Both the position numbers and the translations under genes were made by a program. Below the pieces are notes generated by a model that was not told where the DNA came from, searched no databases, and saw nothing but the letters and a program-made list of their open reading frames with translations. Of a stretch of 64,000 nt of DNA, positions 8,167 to 16,618 are shown piece after piece. The stretch is from Paenibacillus mesophilus. GTDB taxonomy: Bacteria > Bacillota > Bacilli > Paenibacillales > NBRC-103111. Within the stretch, counting starts at the first letter, position 1. The number at the start of each line of letters is the position of its first letter. The stretch lies in contig NZ_VCRA01000003.1 in assembly GCF_005938385.1 (NCBI RefSeq), positions 1-64,000 of the forward strand, read 5' to 3'.

Positions 8167-10905
8167 TTACGGCTTGGCGATTTCGAGAACTCTGTCGTTT
8201 AAGAAATAGACGGTTACGGTTTCGCCTGCAACGAACGAAGTCGGAGCCAGTACTTGCGTTCCTTGATGCAAGTATGCTTTCGAATGCAGCAGGTAGTTGG
8301 CCTTATCGTTGATCGAAGCGCGCATAAACGTCATTTCCCTGGTAGTAGCATCGTACGATTGGACGGTCCGTTGTTGTCCGCCGATCAGCTGGACAATCGT
8401 GCTTCCGCCCGAATTTTTGACTATTTGTATCCGATCTTCCGGATTAAGCACCGAGAGGGAAGGCAGTACCGTATTACCGCTCTTCACGATCGCGTTCGCC
8501 CCGATCTCGACGACTTGGGTATTATTCGAGTAGTCGGTTACGGTAATTTTCCCGCCCGCTGCATCGACGGAAGCGACTTTGCCCCTGATCGCGTCGACAA
8601 GCTGGACGCTTTCCAGCGAGCTTCCGACAAACGTCATTTGGAGCGGTTCATCGATCTGGATAGATCCGATTCCTACAGCCGTACCGTTCTGATGAACCGG
8701 CAATGCAAATAACGAATAATTGCCAATGCCCCCGGCCGCATCGATAACCGTAACTTTGTTGGCGGCCGCATCAACCGCTGTCGTATGAACGAGCTGCGTT
8801 TCTCTCACGGAGAGCGACACGACATTCTCCTGGTTTCCGTCGAAGAAACCGCGGACATAGTCGCCCGCCTTCAGATCGGACAGCTTCGCGATAGGCTGGC
8901 TGTACTTGCTCACGTAGGCGTTGCTCATCGTTTTGTACGTTTGGGAAATGCCGCTTGCCGTCTTGATCGTCACTTCACCGGTCGTCGTGCTGACGGAAAC
9001 GACCGTGCCTTCCATTCTAGTAGCAAATTGAACGGAAATCAACTTATCCTGCGAAGCGATAATGTTGACTCGTTTGCCTTTGACCAGATAGCCTTTGAAC
9101 GTTTCGAGCGGAAGCGAGTTATCGTCGTATTTGAGCGCAGTGGAATCGGTGATCGTATAAATTTTCGGACGGCCTTGGTCATCTTTGACGATCAAATATT
9201 TGCTGTCCGCATTATACTGCTCGATCGTCGCCAGCGTCAAATTCTCGATCGTCCGTCCGACTACCGAAATTTTATCGATCTTGTTCTGGTTGATCTCGAG
9301 CTTCATCTCGTCGCCGGGCATTAAATCCCGGATGGAGCCGTATTGGTTTTCACCCAATACGACAAGCAGCTTGTCCGATACTTTGTAGGCGGCCAGCTGT
9401 TCGCCCGCTTTCTGGATCGTCACGATCGACTTATCTTCACTGATGGACAGAAGCTTGCCCGTTTCGCGTTTCTCGACCAGCTGTTGAACGACCTCGATCG
9501 AAACTAGCTTGTCGTTCTTGATCACGACACGGACTACATCGCCTTGGAACAAGTTGGCCGGATCGAAATATTTCTCCGCTTGCACAAACACGGATTTGTC
9601 GGGGATCGTAAACTTCTCGATCACGCCGGTACCGTTGTCCTTGACCGTGACGGTCTGAGCCGCCAGGTCGACCGACTGGAAGGCGCCGGTTACGGTTTTG
9701 TTCACGGGAGTTTTTTTGACGATGATCTGGGCTACTTTCGCTTCCGGGATGAGCGCGTGCTTCCTGATCTCTACGACGGAGTTCTCCTGAAGCGATCCGA
9801 GACTGAGACCAGCGCCGTTCAGATCCCTTACGGAAACGTTGGAAGCCAGCTCGTATGTATAATACTTGCCGTCCGCTTGGATGGAAGCCGTCAAATCGTT
9901 AATATTGACGCTGACCAGCGTGCCTTCGAAGCTTTTCATCGGAACTTCGTCGTTCGTCACTTCGATGAAATAGGCGGTATTCTGGTTTTGCAGCACGTAC
10001 ACTTCATTGTACAGCTTAATGTCGGAAGCGGACAGCCGATCCGTATCGCTCTTGCTCGTGTAGAACGAAGCTCCCGTATTGATCTGTAAATCTCTAGTCT
10101 TCCCGCTGCTGTCGCGGATCGTCAGCTTGCTGCCCTCGATTGCCATGACTGTACCGGCCACGATCCGGTTGGACGGATTCGCCAAATATTTCTCAGCGCG
10201 GCTCCAGAAGGTCGCCATCTGTGCTCTCGTTACGTTGCCGTCCGGACGGAATGTATTGTCCTCGAAGCCTTGTACGATCCCGAGCGATAAAGCGGCATTG
10301 ACAAATCCAAGAGCGGATTCGGAAATTTTGGAATTATCCGCAAACGAGGTAGACGTGCCGGCCTTATTGGTCGCGTCCTGCGTTTTGCCGATGGCCCGGA
10401 CTACGATTTTGGCAACCCATTCCCGGGATGCTTCCTTCGTACCCCATTTCTTGCCCTGCGTATATTCTTCCTGCAAATTAATCAGCTTCTGATCGATTGC
10501 ATAAGCGACATATGGCCTTGCGTCTTTGCGCACGTCGTCATCGCCGAACGGCAGCGCGACGCTGGTCTTGCTTTGGAGAGCCGCATTCTCCAGGCCCATC
10601 ATTCGGATGGCCATAATGATGACGTCCTGCTGGCTGACCGAGCTTTCCGGATTGTAGCGGCCGAAATCATCCCCCTGCACGACTCCTTCTACAGCGAGCC
10701 TGGTGACGTGTTTGATCGCCCAATGGGTGACCGGAACGTCCGGAAAGCTTAACCGCAAAGACGTCGAGCTGCTTGAGCTGCTCGTATTGCCGGTCGTATT
10801 CCCGCTCGGAGTGTCCGCCGCGTAGGCGGAAGAGGCCAACATCATTGTAGATACTAGTGAACAAGCTACGGCTAGCTTGAAAGTTTTCTTCATTTTCCGT
10901 TTCAT
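8167..10905 (-). CDS. S-layer homology domain surface protein with repeated beta modules
   Basis: A 912-residue secreted protein. A signal peptide (basic MKRKMKK, hydrophobic core, ASSAYA cleavage) is followed by three SLH motifs at about residues 40-240; the clearest are SFPDVPVTHWAIKHV and the third, with FADNSKIS and FRPDGNVTRAQMATF. SLH motifs bind pyruvylated cell-wall polymer, so the protein is expected on the cell surface. The remainder consists of about eight related modules of roughly 75 residues (pattern G-x-V-x-SV ... TI/TV ... L-x-x-GD-x-V), which I read as repeated small beta domains of unknown role. The ATG at 10905 has GGGGAGAAG upstream; an earlier in-frame start lacks one. 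It lies 51 bases behind the GerMN gene. Confidence 0.88.
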   Translation of the reverse strand: MKRKMKKTFKLAVACSLVSTMMLASSAYAADTPSGNTTGNTSSSSSSTSLRLSFPDVPVTHWAIKHVTRLAVEGVVQGDDFGRYNPESSVSQQDVIIMAIRMMGLENAALQSKTSVALPFGDDDVRKDARPYVAYAIDQKLINLQEEYTQGKKWGTKEASREWVAKIVVRAIGKTQDATNKAGTSTSFADNSKISESALGFVNAALSLGIVQGFEDNTFRPDGNVTRAQMATFWSRAEKYLANPSNRIVAGTVMAIEGSKLTIRDSSGKTRDLQINTGASFYTSKSDTDRLSASDIKLYNEVYVLQNQNTAYFIEVTNDEVPMKSFEGTLVSVNINDLTASIQADGKYYTYELASNVSVRDLNGAGLSLGSLQENSVVEIRKHALIPEAKVAQIIVKKTPVNKTVTGAFQSVDLAAQTVTVKDNGTGVIEKFTIPDKSVFVQAEKYFDPANLFQGDVVRVVIKNDKLVSIEVVQQLVEKRETGKLLSISEDKSIVTIQKAGEQLAAYKVSDKLLVVLGENQYGSIRDLMPGDEMKLEINQNKIDKISVVGRTIENLTLATIEQYNADSKYLIVKDDQGRPKIYTITDSTALKYDDNSLPLETFKGYLVKGKRVNIIASQDKLISVQFATRMEGTVVSVSTTTGEVTIKTASGISQTYKTMSNAYVSKYSQPIAKLSDLKAGDYVRGFFDGNQENVVSLSVRETQLVHTTAVDAAANKVTVIDAAGGIGNYSLFALPVHQNGTAVGIGSIQIDEPLQMTFVGSSLESVQLVDAIRGKVASVDAAGGKITVTDYSNNTQVVEIGANAIVKSGNTVLPSLSVLNPEDRIQIVKNSGGSTIVQLIGGQQRTVQSYDATTREMTFMRASINDKANYLLHSKAYLHQGTQVLAPTSFVAGETVTVYFLNDRVLEIAKP

Positions 10906-10956
10906 TGCGCTTCTTCTCCCCGCCTTCTCCAATCTTTACGTCCGCATTCTATTGTG

Positions 10957-11490
10957 TCAATTCCGTTTCATCGGATGCGGGAGGCTTACGTGTCCCATGA
11001 GACTTTCTATCTTCTTCCCGTCCAACAACACTTCGATCGTCTGAACCTCGCTGAACTGGAACAACGATTTGCGGATCGATTGAACGAGCAAATCTTCGCC
11101 TGGAGCACCCAAGCGCCCGTTGTCCGCAATGCTGATGTCGACCGTCAAATTCCCGCTCTGGTTCGTAACGGATCGATACGTAATGCCTTTGCTTAATGAC
11201 GAAAGCGATGCTTCCGGAGCTGTTTTCAATGCGTCGAGCGCCGCCTTGTACTTGTCGGCGTCGGTAGCATACGTTACGTTCGCTTCGCGTTCGATCAGCT
11301 TGTCGAGATTATCGTCGGCATAATACGTTTTTACTTTCAGCTGCTTCGCGGCCGGAGTTTCCGTCTTCGTGCCGGTTCCCGAGCCGGATGCGGCGGGATC
11401 GGTTTTCGTTTTCGCGTTGGCGCAGCCGGTCATGGCAAGCGTGAGCGTCAGACCGAGAAGTAGTTGCTTGTAACCGAACTTTCGCTTCAT
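10957..11490 (-). CDS. GerMN-domain lipoprotein
   Basis: A 177-residue lipoprotein. The leader ends in a lipobox-like MTGC with the lipidated cysteine at residue 23, followed by a Thr/Ser/Ala-rich linker and a C-terminal GerMN domain (YRSVTNQSGNLTVDIS, then QSIRKSLFQFSEVQTIEVLLDG). GerMN domains occur in the germination/sporulation protein GerM and in lipoproteins of the cell envelope; their ligand is not known. TAGGAGTGA precedes the ATG at 11490. It lies between a wall amidase and an SLH protein on the same strand, which fits an envelope role. The upstream gap holds the hairpin repeat array. Confidence 0.82.
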   Translation of the reverse strand: MKRKFGYKQLLLGLTLTLAMTGCANAKTKTDPAASGSGTGTKTETPAAKQLKVKTYYADDNLDKLIEREANVTYATDADKYKAALDALKTAPEASLSSLSKGITYRSVTNQSGNLTVDISIADNGRLGAPGEDLLVQSIRKSLFQFSEVQTIEVLLDGKKIESLMGHVSLPHPMKRN

Positions 11491-11505
11491 CGAAATCACT
11501 CCTAA

Positions 11506-11706
11506 GATCTTTGCTGAAAGCAAAGATTACTTCGTAAGCACTACCGAACTTTGCCGTAGGCAAAGTTTACTTCGTAAGCACTACTGATCTTTGCTGAAAG
11601 CAAAGATTACTTCGTAAGCATTACCGAACTTTGCCGTAGGCAAAGTTTACTTCGTTAAGCGCTGCTGAGCCTTGCCGGATAAGCAGCCCGATACTGAGGG
11701 CAAATG
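11506..11706 (-). repeat. Array of four 40-bp hairpin repeats plus a decayed fifth copy
   Basis: Units at 11506-11545, 11546-11585, 11586-11625 and 11626-11666 alternate between two forms (A-B-A-B). Form A has an 8-bp stem ATCTTTGC/GCAAAGAT; form B has a 9-bp stem AACTTTGCC/GGCAAAGTT. Each stem is followed by TTACTTCGTAAGCA, itself partly palindromic (TTAC/GTAA). A degenerate copy (TTGCC...GGCAAATGTTAC) runs to 11710 and supplies the amidase stop codon. The array fills the amidase-GerMN gap and leaves only the GerMN ribosome binding site free. Confidence 0.85.
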
Positions 11707-13695
11707 TTACTTTGCGGGTTGGACGGCTTTATCTAAAGCCGATTCTTTAGGCGTTTCCGCCGTCCCCGTCGATTTGACCGTCGTCGATTCCGGGGCGGTT
11801 TTCACCGCGGAAGATTCCGTGGACGTTTTGGTCGAGGACGACTCTGGTTGTTTCGTCTGTTGGGAAGGCACTGATTTTACTTCAACCGAGGCGTCGGGGA
11901 TGTTCAACTGCTCCTTGATAGCCGCCGCGATCGACGCTGCCACCCGGTCTTGAAACTCTTCGGTATACATCAAGGATTCGTCGGTCGAATTGCTTAAATA
12001 TCCGACTTCGACGAGCACGGCGGGCATCGTCGTCTCCCGGGTCACTTTAAGGTTCCCATTGCGAACACCCCGGTCGGCGAGTCCTGTCGCTTCTACTACC
12101 CTCTTGTGCACAATTCCGGCGAAAGCGACACTGTCCGAGCGGGTGTAATAGGTTTCGGTTCCGCTTATATCCGGTTTGAAAGAATTTCCATGAATCGATA
12201 TAAACAAGTCGGCATTTGCACCGTTGGCCAAATCTACACGATCCTGCAGCGTAGGGTACGTGTCGTTCGTGCGGGTCATAATCGTTTTGATCGACGGCTC
12301 TTTTTGCAGCAGCTTGTACACTTTATTCGACACGGACAGGGTAAAATCCTTCTCTTTGCGCGAAGTTATGGATATCGCGCCCGGATCTGTGTCTCCGTGA
12401 CCGGCGTCCACGACCACCGTGTACTTCTTGTCTTGGAAGCTTACTGCCCATTGCTTGACCGGTTTTGTTTCCGTTAAGTGGTAGTCCGAATTTTGCTTCA
12501 TGTCGAGCACGATGCGGACCGTTGTGTCGGAATATTGGGAATAGCGTATTTTCTCGACCTTCGGATGCTGGATTTGAAGCTCCACTTGTCCCACGCCGCC
12601 TGGTTTGGCGAAAGTGCCGAGGTTCGAGTTGGGCAAATCGATTACGATCCGAAACGGACCTTGCAGCGTAGAAGTGACGGGAACGACATCCGCACTCGTT
12701 CGAATGATAATCTCTTCGCCCGATACTTCCAGCTTCGTCAGCGTCGACAAGGTTTTATCTCCAGCCGTCGAAGTCCCTCCGGAAGGCTTGCTTGTACCGC
12801 CCGAGCCCGTAGTCGGAGACTTGCCGTCGTTTGATCCGGTACTGTTGCCTGATGTCCCTCCGGCAGTTGAAGAAGAATTGCCGTCCGCCGGTTTCCCGGA
12901 AATACTGCTTGAACTTGATCCGGTAGTTCCTGTGGAGCCTGTTGTTCCTGTCGAGCCCGTTGTTCCTGTCGAGCCCGTTGTTCCTGTCGAGCCCGTTGTT
13001 CCTGTCGAGCCCGTTGTTCCTGTCGAACCCGTTGTTCCTGTGGAGCCCGTAGCTCCTGTCGAGCCCGTAGCTCCTGTCGAGCCCGTAGCTCCTGTCGAGC
13101 CCGTAGCTCCTGTCGAGCCCGTTGTTCCTGTGGAGCCCGTAGCTCCTGTCGAGCCCGTTGTTCCTGTCGAGCCCGTTGTTCCTGTCGAGCCCGTTGACTG
13201 TCCGGTCTTACCGTCTGAAGCTTGTTGTCCTCCGCTGTTGTCCGACGATGCCGCTTCTTGCGCCACCTTGAACAATCGAACCGATGGCGTCGTTTCATCC
13301 CAGACGACCTTCATGCCCAGCTGTTCGGCGATAAAACGTACAGGGACGAGCGTATTGCCGTCCTTGATAACGGGCGGAGCCTCCAGTGTCCAACTGACGC
13401 CGTTGGATACGGCGACCGGATTGTCGATCTTCAGCTGGATCGTCGTTTGCTCCTGCTCGATTTTTACCGCTCGTTCCTGTTCCAGCCAGGTTACTTTCGC
13501 TTTCAATTCCTCAGAAATGATCCGTACCGGAACGATCGTCGTTCCACCGTTAACGATTTGTGGCGCCACCTCGGGGATCAGCTTCTTCTCGTTCAAGAAC
13601 AGCTGGATCGGATTGTCGGCGGCAAACGCTTGGATTGGCACGAGCAGCATCAAGGCGATCAACAGGGTCGGCAGCAACAGTTTTAAGTACTTCAT
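11707..13695 (-). CDS. N-acetylmuramoyl-L-alanine amidase with collagen-like linker
   Basis: A 662-residue secreted wall hydrolase that cuts the amide between MurNAc and the stem peptide. Order: signal peptide (1-25); two copper-amine-oxidase-N-like domains (about 30-145, with [13 protein letters not shown] and [13 protein letters not shown]); a [12 protein letters not shown] collagen-like repeat (about 167-258); a Ser/Gly linker; an AMIN domain (about 310-400); Amidase_3 (about 425-600) with zinc ligands in DAGHG, the glutamate in SRKEKDF, SIHGNS and the catalytic glutamate in VEVGYLSN; and a low-complexity Ser/Thr/Lys tail. All catalytic residues are present. GAGGTGGACG precedes the ATG. 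Confidence 0.93.
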   Translation of the reverse strand: MKYLKLLLPTLLIALMLLVPIQAFAADNPIQLFLNEKKLIPEVAPQIVNGGTTIVPVRIISEELKAKVTWLEQERAVKIEQEQTTIQLKIDNPVAVSNGVSWTLEAPPVIKDGNTLVPVRFIAEQLGMKVVWDETTPSVRLFKVAQEAASSDNSGGQQASDGKTGQSTGSTGTTGSTGTTGSTGATGSTGTTGSTGATGSTGATGSTGATGSTGATGSTGTTGSTGTTGSTGTTGSTGTTGSTGTTGSTGTTGSTGTTGSSSSSISGKPADGNSSSTAGGTSGNSTGSNDGKSPTTGSGGTSKPSGGTSTAGDKTLSTLTKLEVSGEEIIIRTSADVVPVTSTLQGPFRIVIDLPNSNLGTFAKPGGVGQVELQIQHPKVEKIRYSQYSDTTVRIVLDMKQNSDYHLTETKPVKQWAVSFQDKKYTVVVDAGHGDTDPGAISITSRKEKDFTLSVSNKVYKLLQKEPSIKTIMTRTNDTYPTLQDRVDLANGANADLFISIHGNSFKPDISGTETYYTRSDSVAFAGIVHKRVVEATGLADRGVRNGNLKVTRETTMPAVLVEVGYLSNSTDESLMYTEEFQDRVAASIAAAIKEQLNIPDASVEVKSVPSQQTKQPESSSTKTSTESSAVKTAPESTTVKSTGTAETPKESALDKAVQPAK
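12921..13196 (-). repeat. 18-bp tandem repeat inside the amidase gene
   Basis: About 15 near-identical 18-bp units coding for six residues each (TGSTGT or TGSTGA). Units differ mainly at a Thr/Ala codon and one silent base. The array is in frame, so copy-number change would alter linker length without breaking the gene. Confidence 0.9.
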
Positions 13696-14273
13696 CGTCC
13701 ACCTCTAAGCTTCATTTCGATTTGGTAGCCGTTCGGGCGAAATCTTTCATCACTTCTTCCTTCTATCAAAATTCGAGAGAATGGGACAGAAGTTTGCATA
13801 GATTTGCCAGCATCAGACATAACGTTAGACGCCCAAAAACAAGCAAAAGTTGCGTGAAAACCACAAAAAAGTCTATCATTTTGACAAAACATATAAAAAA
13901 AGAATCGATAGAGCGTCGCAGCTCGCGATTAGCCCAATCTTTCGCCAATTTTCGCCCTGCGGTGGGGACTTGTGCGGAGATCACCCCCCTTGAAAAACGG
14001 ACGGTGGTAAATAGCGGAAGAAAAAGACGTTATTGTGGCGGATTGGGCCGCAATCCAAGAAATAAAGGAAATATTCGACCCTATTTCCTAGAAATCCGGC
14101 ATAGATATCGATTACTATCGTGAAAACACCCAAAATAAGAGCAAAAATCTCCGCTATTCCAGCCGCCTGGCACCATAGGGGCAAAATAAGATCGATTTCT
14201 TCCGCTATCTAAGCGAAAGGTCCATCGACCGCAGCTCCGATAACAGCGTGCTTCCGATCAGCGGCAATCTCAA
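13696..14273. repeat. Gene-free interval with dispersed inverted and direct repeats
   Basis: No gene with a ribosome binding site is visible here. ATAGCGGAAGAAA (14011-14023) is repeated in perfect inverse at 14196-14208. A direct pair with AAAATAAGA...TCCGCTAT occurs at 14133-14158 and 14183-14208, exactly 50 bases apart. A smaller palindrome AGGAAATA/TATTTCCT lies near 14067-14090. The amidase promoter must also lie in the right-hand part next to 13695. Confidence 0.6.
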
Positions 14274-14274
14274 C

Positions 14275-14337
14275 ACAAAAAATCCCGAGAAAGCCGCGCA
14301 TAAGCTCAAATGGCTTACGTCGCTGCTTCCCGGGATT
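14275..14337 (-). terminator. Terminator of leuCD
   Basis: AATCCCGGGAAGC and GCTTTCTCGGGATT form an interrupted stem with a small internal AAGC/GCTT stem, followed on the minus strand by TTTTTTGTG, 27 bases after the leuD stop. Confidence 0.7.
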
Positions 14338-14363
14338 CCCCGATTCATGATTTAACGATCAGC

Positions 14364-14963
14364 TTAGGCAAGACGAGCCGCTTGCTTCGCCTCATAAGCG
14401 GAGATCAAGCTTTCGTGCTGCAGCGTCAGGCCGATATCGTCGAGACCGAGCAGCAAAAACTGACGGCGGTGTTCGTCCAGATCGAACGCGATGCTCAAAC
14501 CTTTGTCGTCGGTAATCGTCTTATTCTCCAGATCGACGTTCAGCTTGTAGCCAACGTTTGCGGCCGTGCGCTGGAACAGCTCTTCCACTTGCTCTTCGCT
14601 CAGCTTGATCGGCAGGATGCCGTTCTTGAAGCAGTTGTTGTAGAAGATGTCGGCAAAAGACGGTGCGATCACGACTTGGAAGCCGTAGTCCATAATCGCC
14701 CATGGAGCGTGCTCGCGGGACGAGCCGCAGCCGAAGTTGGCGCGGGAAATGAGCACCGAAGCGCCTTGATAGCGCGGTTTGTTCAGATCGAAATTCGGAT
14801 TCACGTTGCCCTGCTCGTCGAAACGCCATTCGAAGAACAGAAACTGGCCGAAGCCGGTACGTTCGATCCGCTTCAGAAACTGCTTAGGGATAATGGCGTC
14901 CGTATCGACGTTCACACGGTCCACCGGACCAACGAGGCCCGTATGCTGTTTGAATGCTTCCAT
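14364..14963 (-). CDS. leuD: 3-isopropylmalate dehydratase, small subunit
   Basis: A 199-residue subunit of isopropylmalate isomerase, the second step of leucine synthesis (2- to 3-isopropylmalate). The family signature [13 protein letters not shown] and the N-terminal [14 protein letters not shown] are present, and length is normal. It starts 34 bases after leuC, with a ribosome binding site in that gap, so both subunits come from one transcript. leuA and leuB are not adjacent in this window. Confidence 0.96.
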   Translation of the reverse strand: MEAFKQHTGLVGPVDRVNVDTDAIIPKQFLKRIERTGFGQFLFFEWRFDEQGNVNPNFDLNKPRYQGASVLISRANFGCGSSREHAPWAIMDYGFQVVIAPSFADIFYNNCFKNGILPIKLSEEQVEELFQRTAANVGYKLNVDLENKTITDDKGLSIAFDLDEHRRQFLLLGLDDIGLTLQHESLISAYEAKQAARLA

Positions 14964-14997
14964 CGGTTATCTCTCCTTATCGCTTCAATCGTCCGTA

Positions 14998-16419
14998 TTA
15001 TACGCCTGCTTCGACTTTGAACGTCCAGTCGCGAACGTCGACGAAATGCCCCGCGATCGCAGCGGCAGCCGCCATCGCCGGAGACACGAGATGTGTACGT
15101 CCGCCGCGGCCTTGACGGCCCTCGAAGTTCCGGTTCGACGTGGAAGCGCACCGTTCGCCCGGGCTCAGCACGTCCGGATTCATCGCCAGACACATGCTGC
15201 AGCCCGCGTCGCGCCATTCGAAGCCCGCTTCGGAGAACACTTTGTCCAAGCCTTCCTTCTCCGCCTGCAGCTTCACGCGGCCGGAGCCAGGTACGACAAT
15301 CGCGTTAACGTGAGAGGCGACTTTGTAGCCTTTCGCCACTTCCGCGGCAGCGCGCAAATCTTCGATACGGCCGTTCGTGCAGGAGCCGATAAAGACGCGG
15401 TCCACTTTCAGCTCGGTCATCGGCGTGCCCGGGGTCAGACCCATATATTCGATCGCCTTCTCGGCGGCTTTGCGTTCGTTCTCGGTCGGTAGGCTGGCCG
15501 GATTCGGCACGTTCGCCGTAACGTCGGTTCCCATACCCGGGCTCGTTCCCCAAGTCACTTGAGGGATGAGCGATTCGGCGTCAAAATCGACGACAGTATC
15601 GAACGTCGCGCCTTCATCGGTAACAAGCTGTTTCCACTCGGCAACGGCACGGTCGTACGCTTCGCCTTGCGGCACATAGTCGCGGCCGCGCAAGTATTCG
15701 AACGTCGTCTCGTCAGGAGCGATCATACCCGCTCTGGCGCCGGCTTCGATCGACATGTTGCACACCGTCATCCGCTCTTCCATCGTCAGCCCGCGAATCG
15801 CTTCGCCCGTATATTCGATTACATAGCCCGTTGCGAAATCGGTGCCGTACTTGGCGATGATGCCGAGGATCAAGTCTTTGGCCGTGACGCCCGTTCTCAG
15901 CTTGCCGACGACGCGCACTTCCATCGTTTTCGGTTTCGCCTGCTGCAAGCATTGGGTAGCGAGCACATGCTCGACTTCGCTCGTGCCGATCCCGAACGCC
16001 AGAGCGCCGAATGCGCCATGCGTGGATGTGTGGCTGTCGCCGCATACGATCGTTTTGCCCGGATGGGTCAATCCGACCTCAGGTCCCATAACGTGTACAA
16101 CGCCTTGGTCGACGTGGTTCAAGTCGAACAGCATGACTCCGAAGTCCGCGCAGTTTTGCGACAGCGTGTCGATTTGCTGCTTGGAGATCGGGTCCTTGAT
16201 GTTGAAACGGTCTTTCGTCGGCACGTTATGGTCCATCGTAGCGAACGTCAAGTCCGGGCGGCGCACTTTGCGGTTCGCCAGCCGGAGCCCTTCGAACGCC
16301 TGGGGCGATGTAACTTCGTGCACCAAGTGCAGGTCGATATAAATGATGCTCGGTTTGCCTTGCTCCTGATAAATGACATGATTGTCCCAAATTTTCTCGA
16401 ACAGCGTTCTCTTTGCCAT
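14998..16419 (-). CDS. leuC: 3-isopropylmalate dehydratase, large subunit
   Basis: A 473-residue aconitase-family subunit that carries the [4Fe-4S] cluster of isopropylmalate isomerase. The cluster cysteines are in GSCTNGR and in [10 protein letters not shown], and the family motif [20 protein letters not shown] is intact. It is the first gene of a two-gene leuCD unit that ends in a clear terminator. The upstream DNA has ATAG/CTAT repeats typical of a LysR-type regulator site rather than a leucine T-box, suggesting control by a LysR-family activator encoded elsewhere. Confidence 0.96.
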   Translation of the reverse strand: MAKRTLFEKIWDNHVIYQEQGKPSIIYIDLHLVHEVTSPQAFEGLRLANRKVRRPDLTFATMDHNVPTKDRFNIKDPISKQQIDTLSQNCADFGVMLFDLNHVDQGVVHVMGPEVGLTHPGKTIVCGDSHTSTHGAFGALAFGIGTSEVEHVLATQCLQQAKPKTMEVRVVGKLRTGVTAKDLILGIIAKYGTDFATGYVIEYTGEAIRGLTMEERMTVCNMSIEAGARAGMIAPDETTFEYLRGRDYVPQGEAYDRAVAEWKQLVTDEGATFDTVVDFDAESLIPQVTWGTSPGMGTDVTANVPNPASLPTENERKAAEKAIEYMGLTPGTPMTELKVDRVFIGSCTNGRIEDLRAAAEVAKGYKVASHVNAIVVPGSGRVKLQAEKEGLDKVFSEAGFEWRDAGCSMCLAMNPDVLSPGERCASTSNRNFEGRQGRGGRTHLVSPAMAAAAAIAGHFVDVRDWTFKVEAGV

Positions 16420-16488
16420 TAGGAATCACCTCTCCGATCTTTGTTTCGATTTTACCATGTCCCTCTTGATTGCTCCAAGATATAATTT

Positions 16489-16514
16489 CTATAGGTCCAA
16501 TAGGTAATGACTAT
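16489..16514 (-). promoter_or_regulatory. Candidate LysR-type regulator site upstream of leuC
   Basis: Three half-sites CTAT-N7-ATAG-N7-CTAT, spaced 11 bases centre to centre, lie 70-95 bases before the leuC start. Overlapping T-N11-A palindromes are the usual LysR-family form. A TATAAT-like stretch is next to it at 16480-16486. Confidence 0.45.
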
Positions 16515-16569
16515 AAGGCGAATGGAAAACGCATAAAAGGGTACACGTCAGAGCAGTTTATTACTGGAA

Positions 16570-16611
16570 CAAAAATCTGCCGGAAGCTCTTAAGAGAGCA
16601 ATCCGGCAGAT
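16570..16611 (-). terminator. Terminator after the secreted heparinase-family gene
   Basis: ATCTGCCGGA (16575-16584) pairs with TCCGGCAGAT (16602-16611), with inner CTCT/AGAG, followed on the minus strand by TTTTTG. It lies eight bases after the stop codon. Confidence 0.8.
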
Positions 16612-16618
16612 CGGCCGT

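Noticed and set aside
12921..13196. Tandem repeats as a CRISPR array
   Set aside because: The units are only 18 bp, in frame, without spacers or cas genes.
12605..13708. Long plus-strand frame antisense to the amidase with a VPVEPV repeat
   Set aside because: It is produced by the 18-bp repeat, which stays open in several frames, and has no ribosome binding site. The minus-strand frame has a signal peptide and all amidase residues.
13696..14273. Small genes in the amidase-leuD gap
   Set aside because: Frames of 60-70 residues exist but have neither ribosome binding sites nor gene-like composition.
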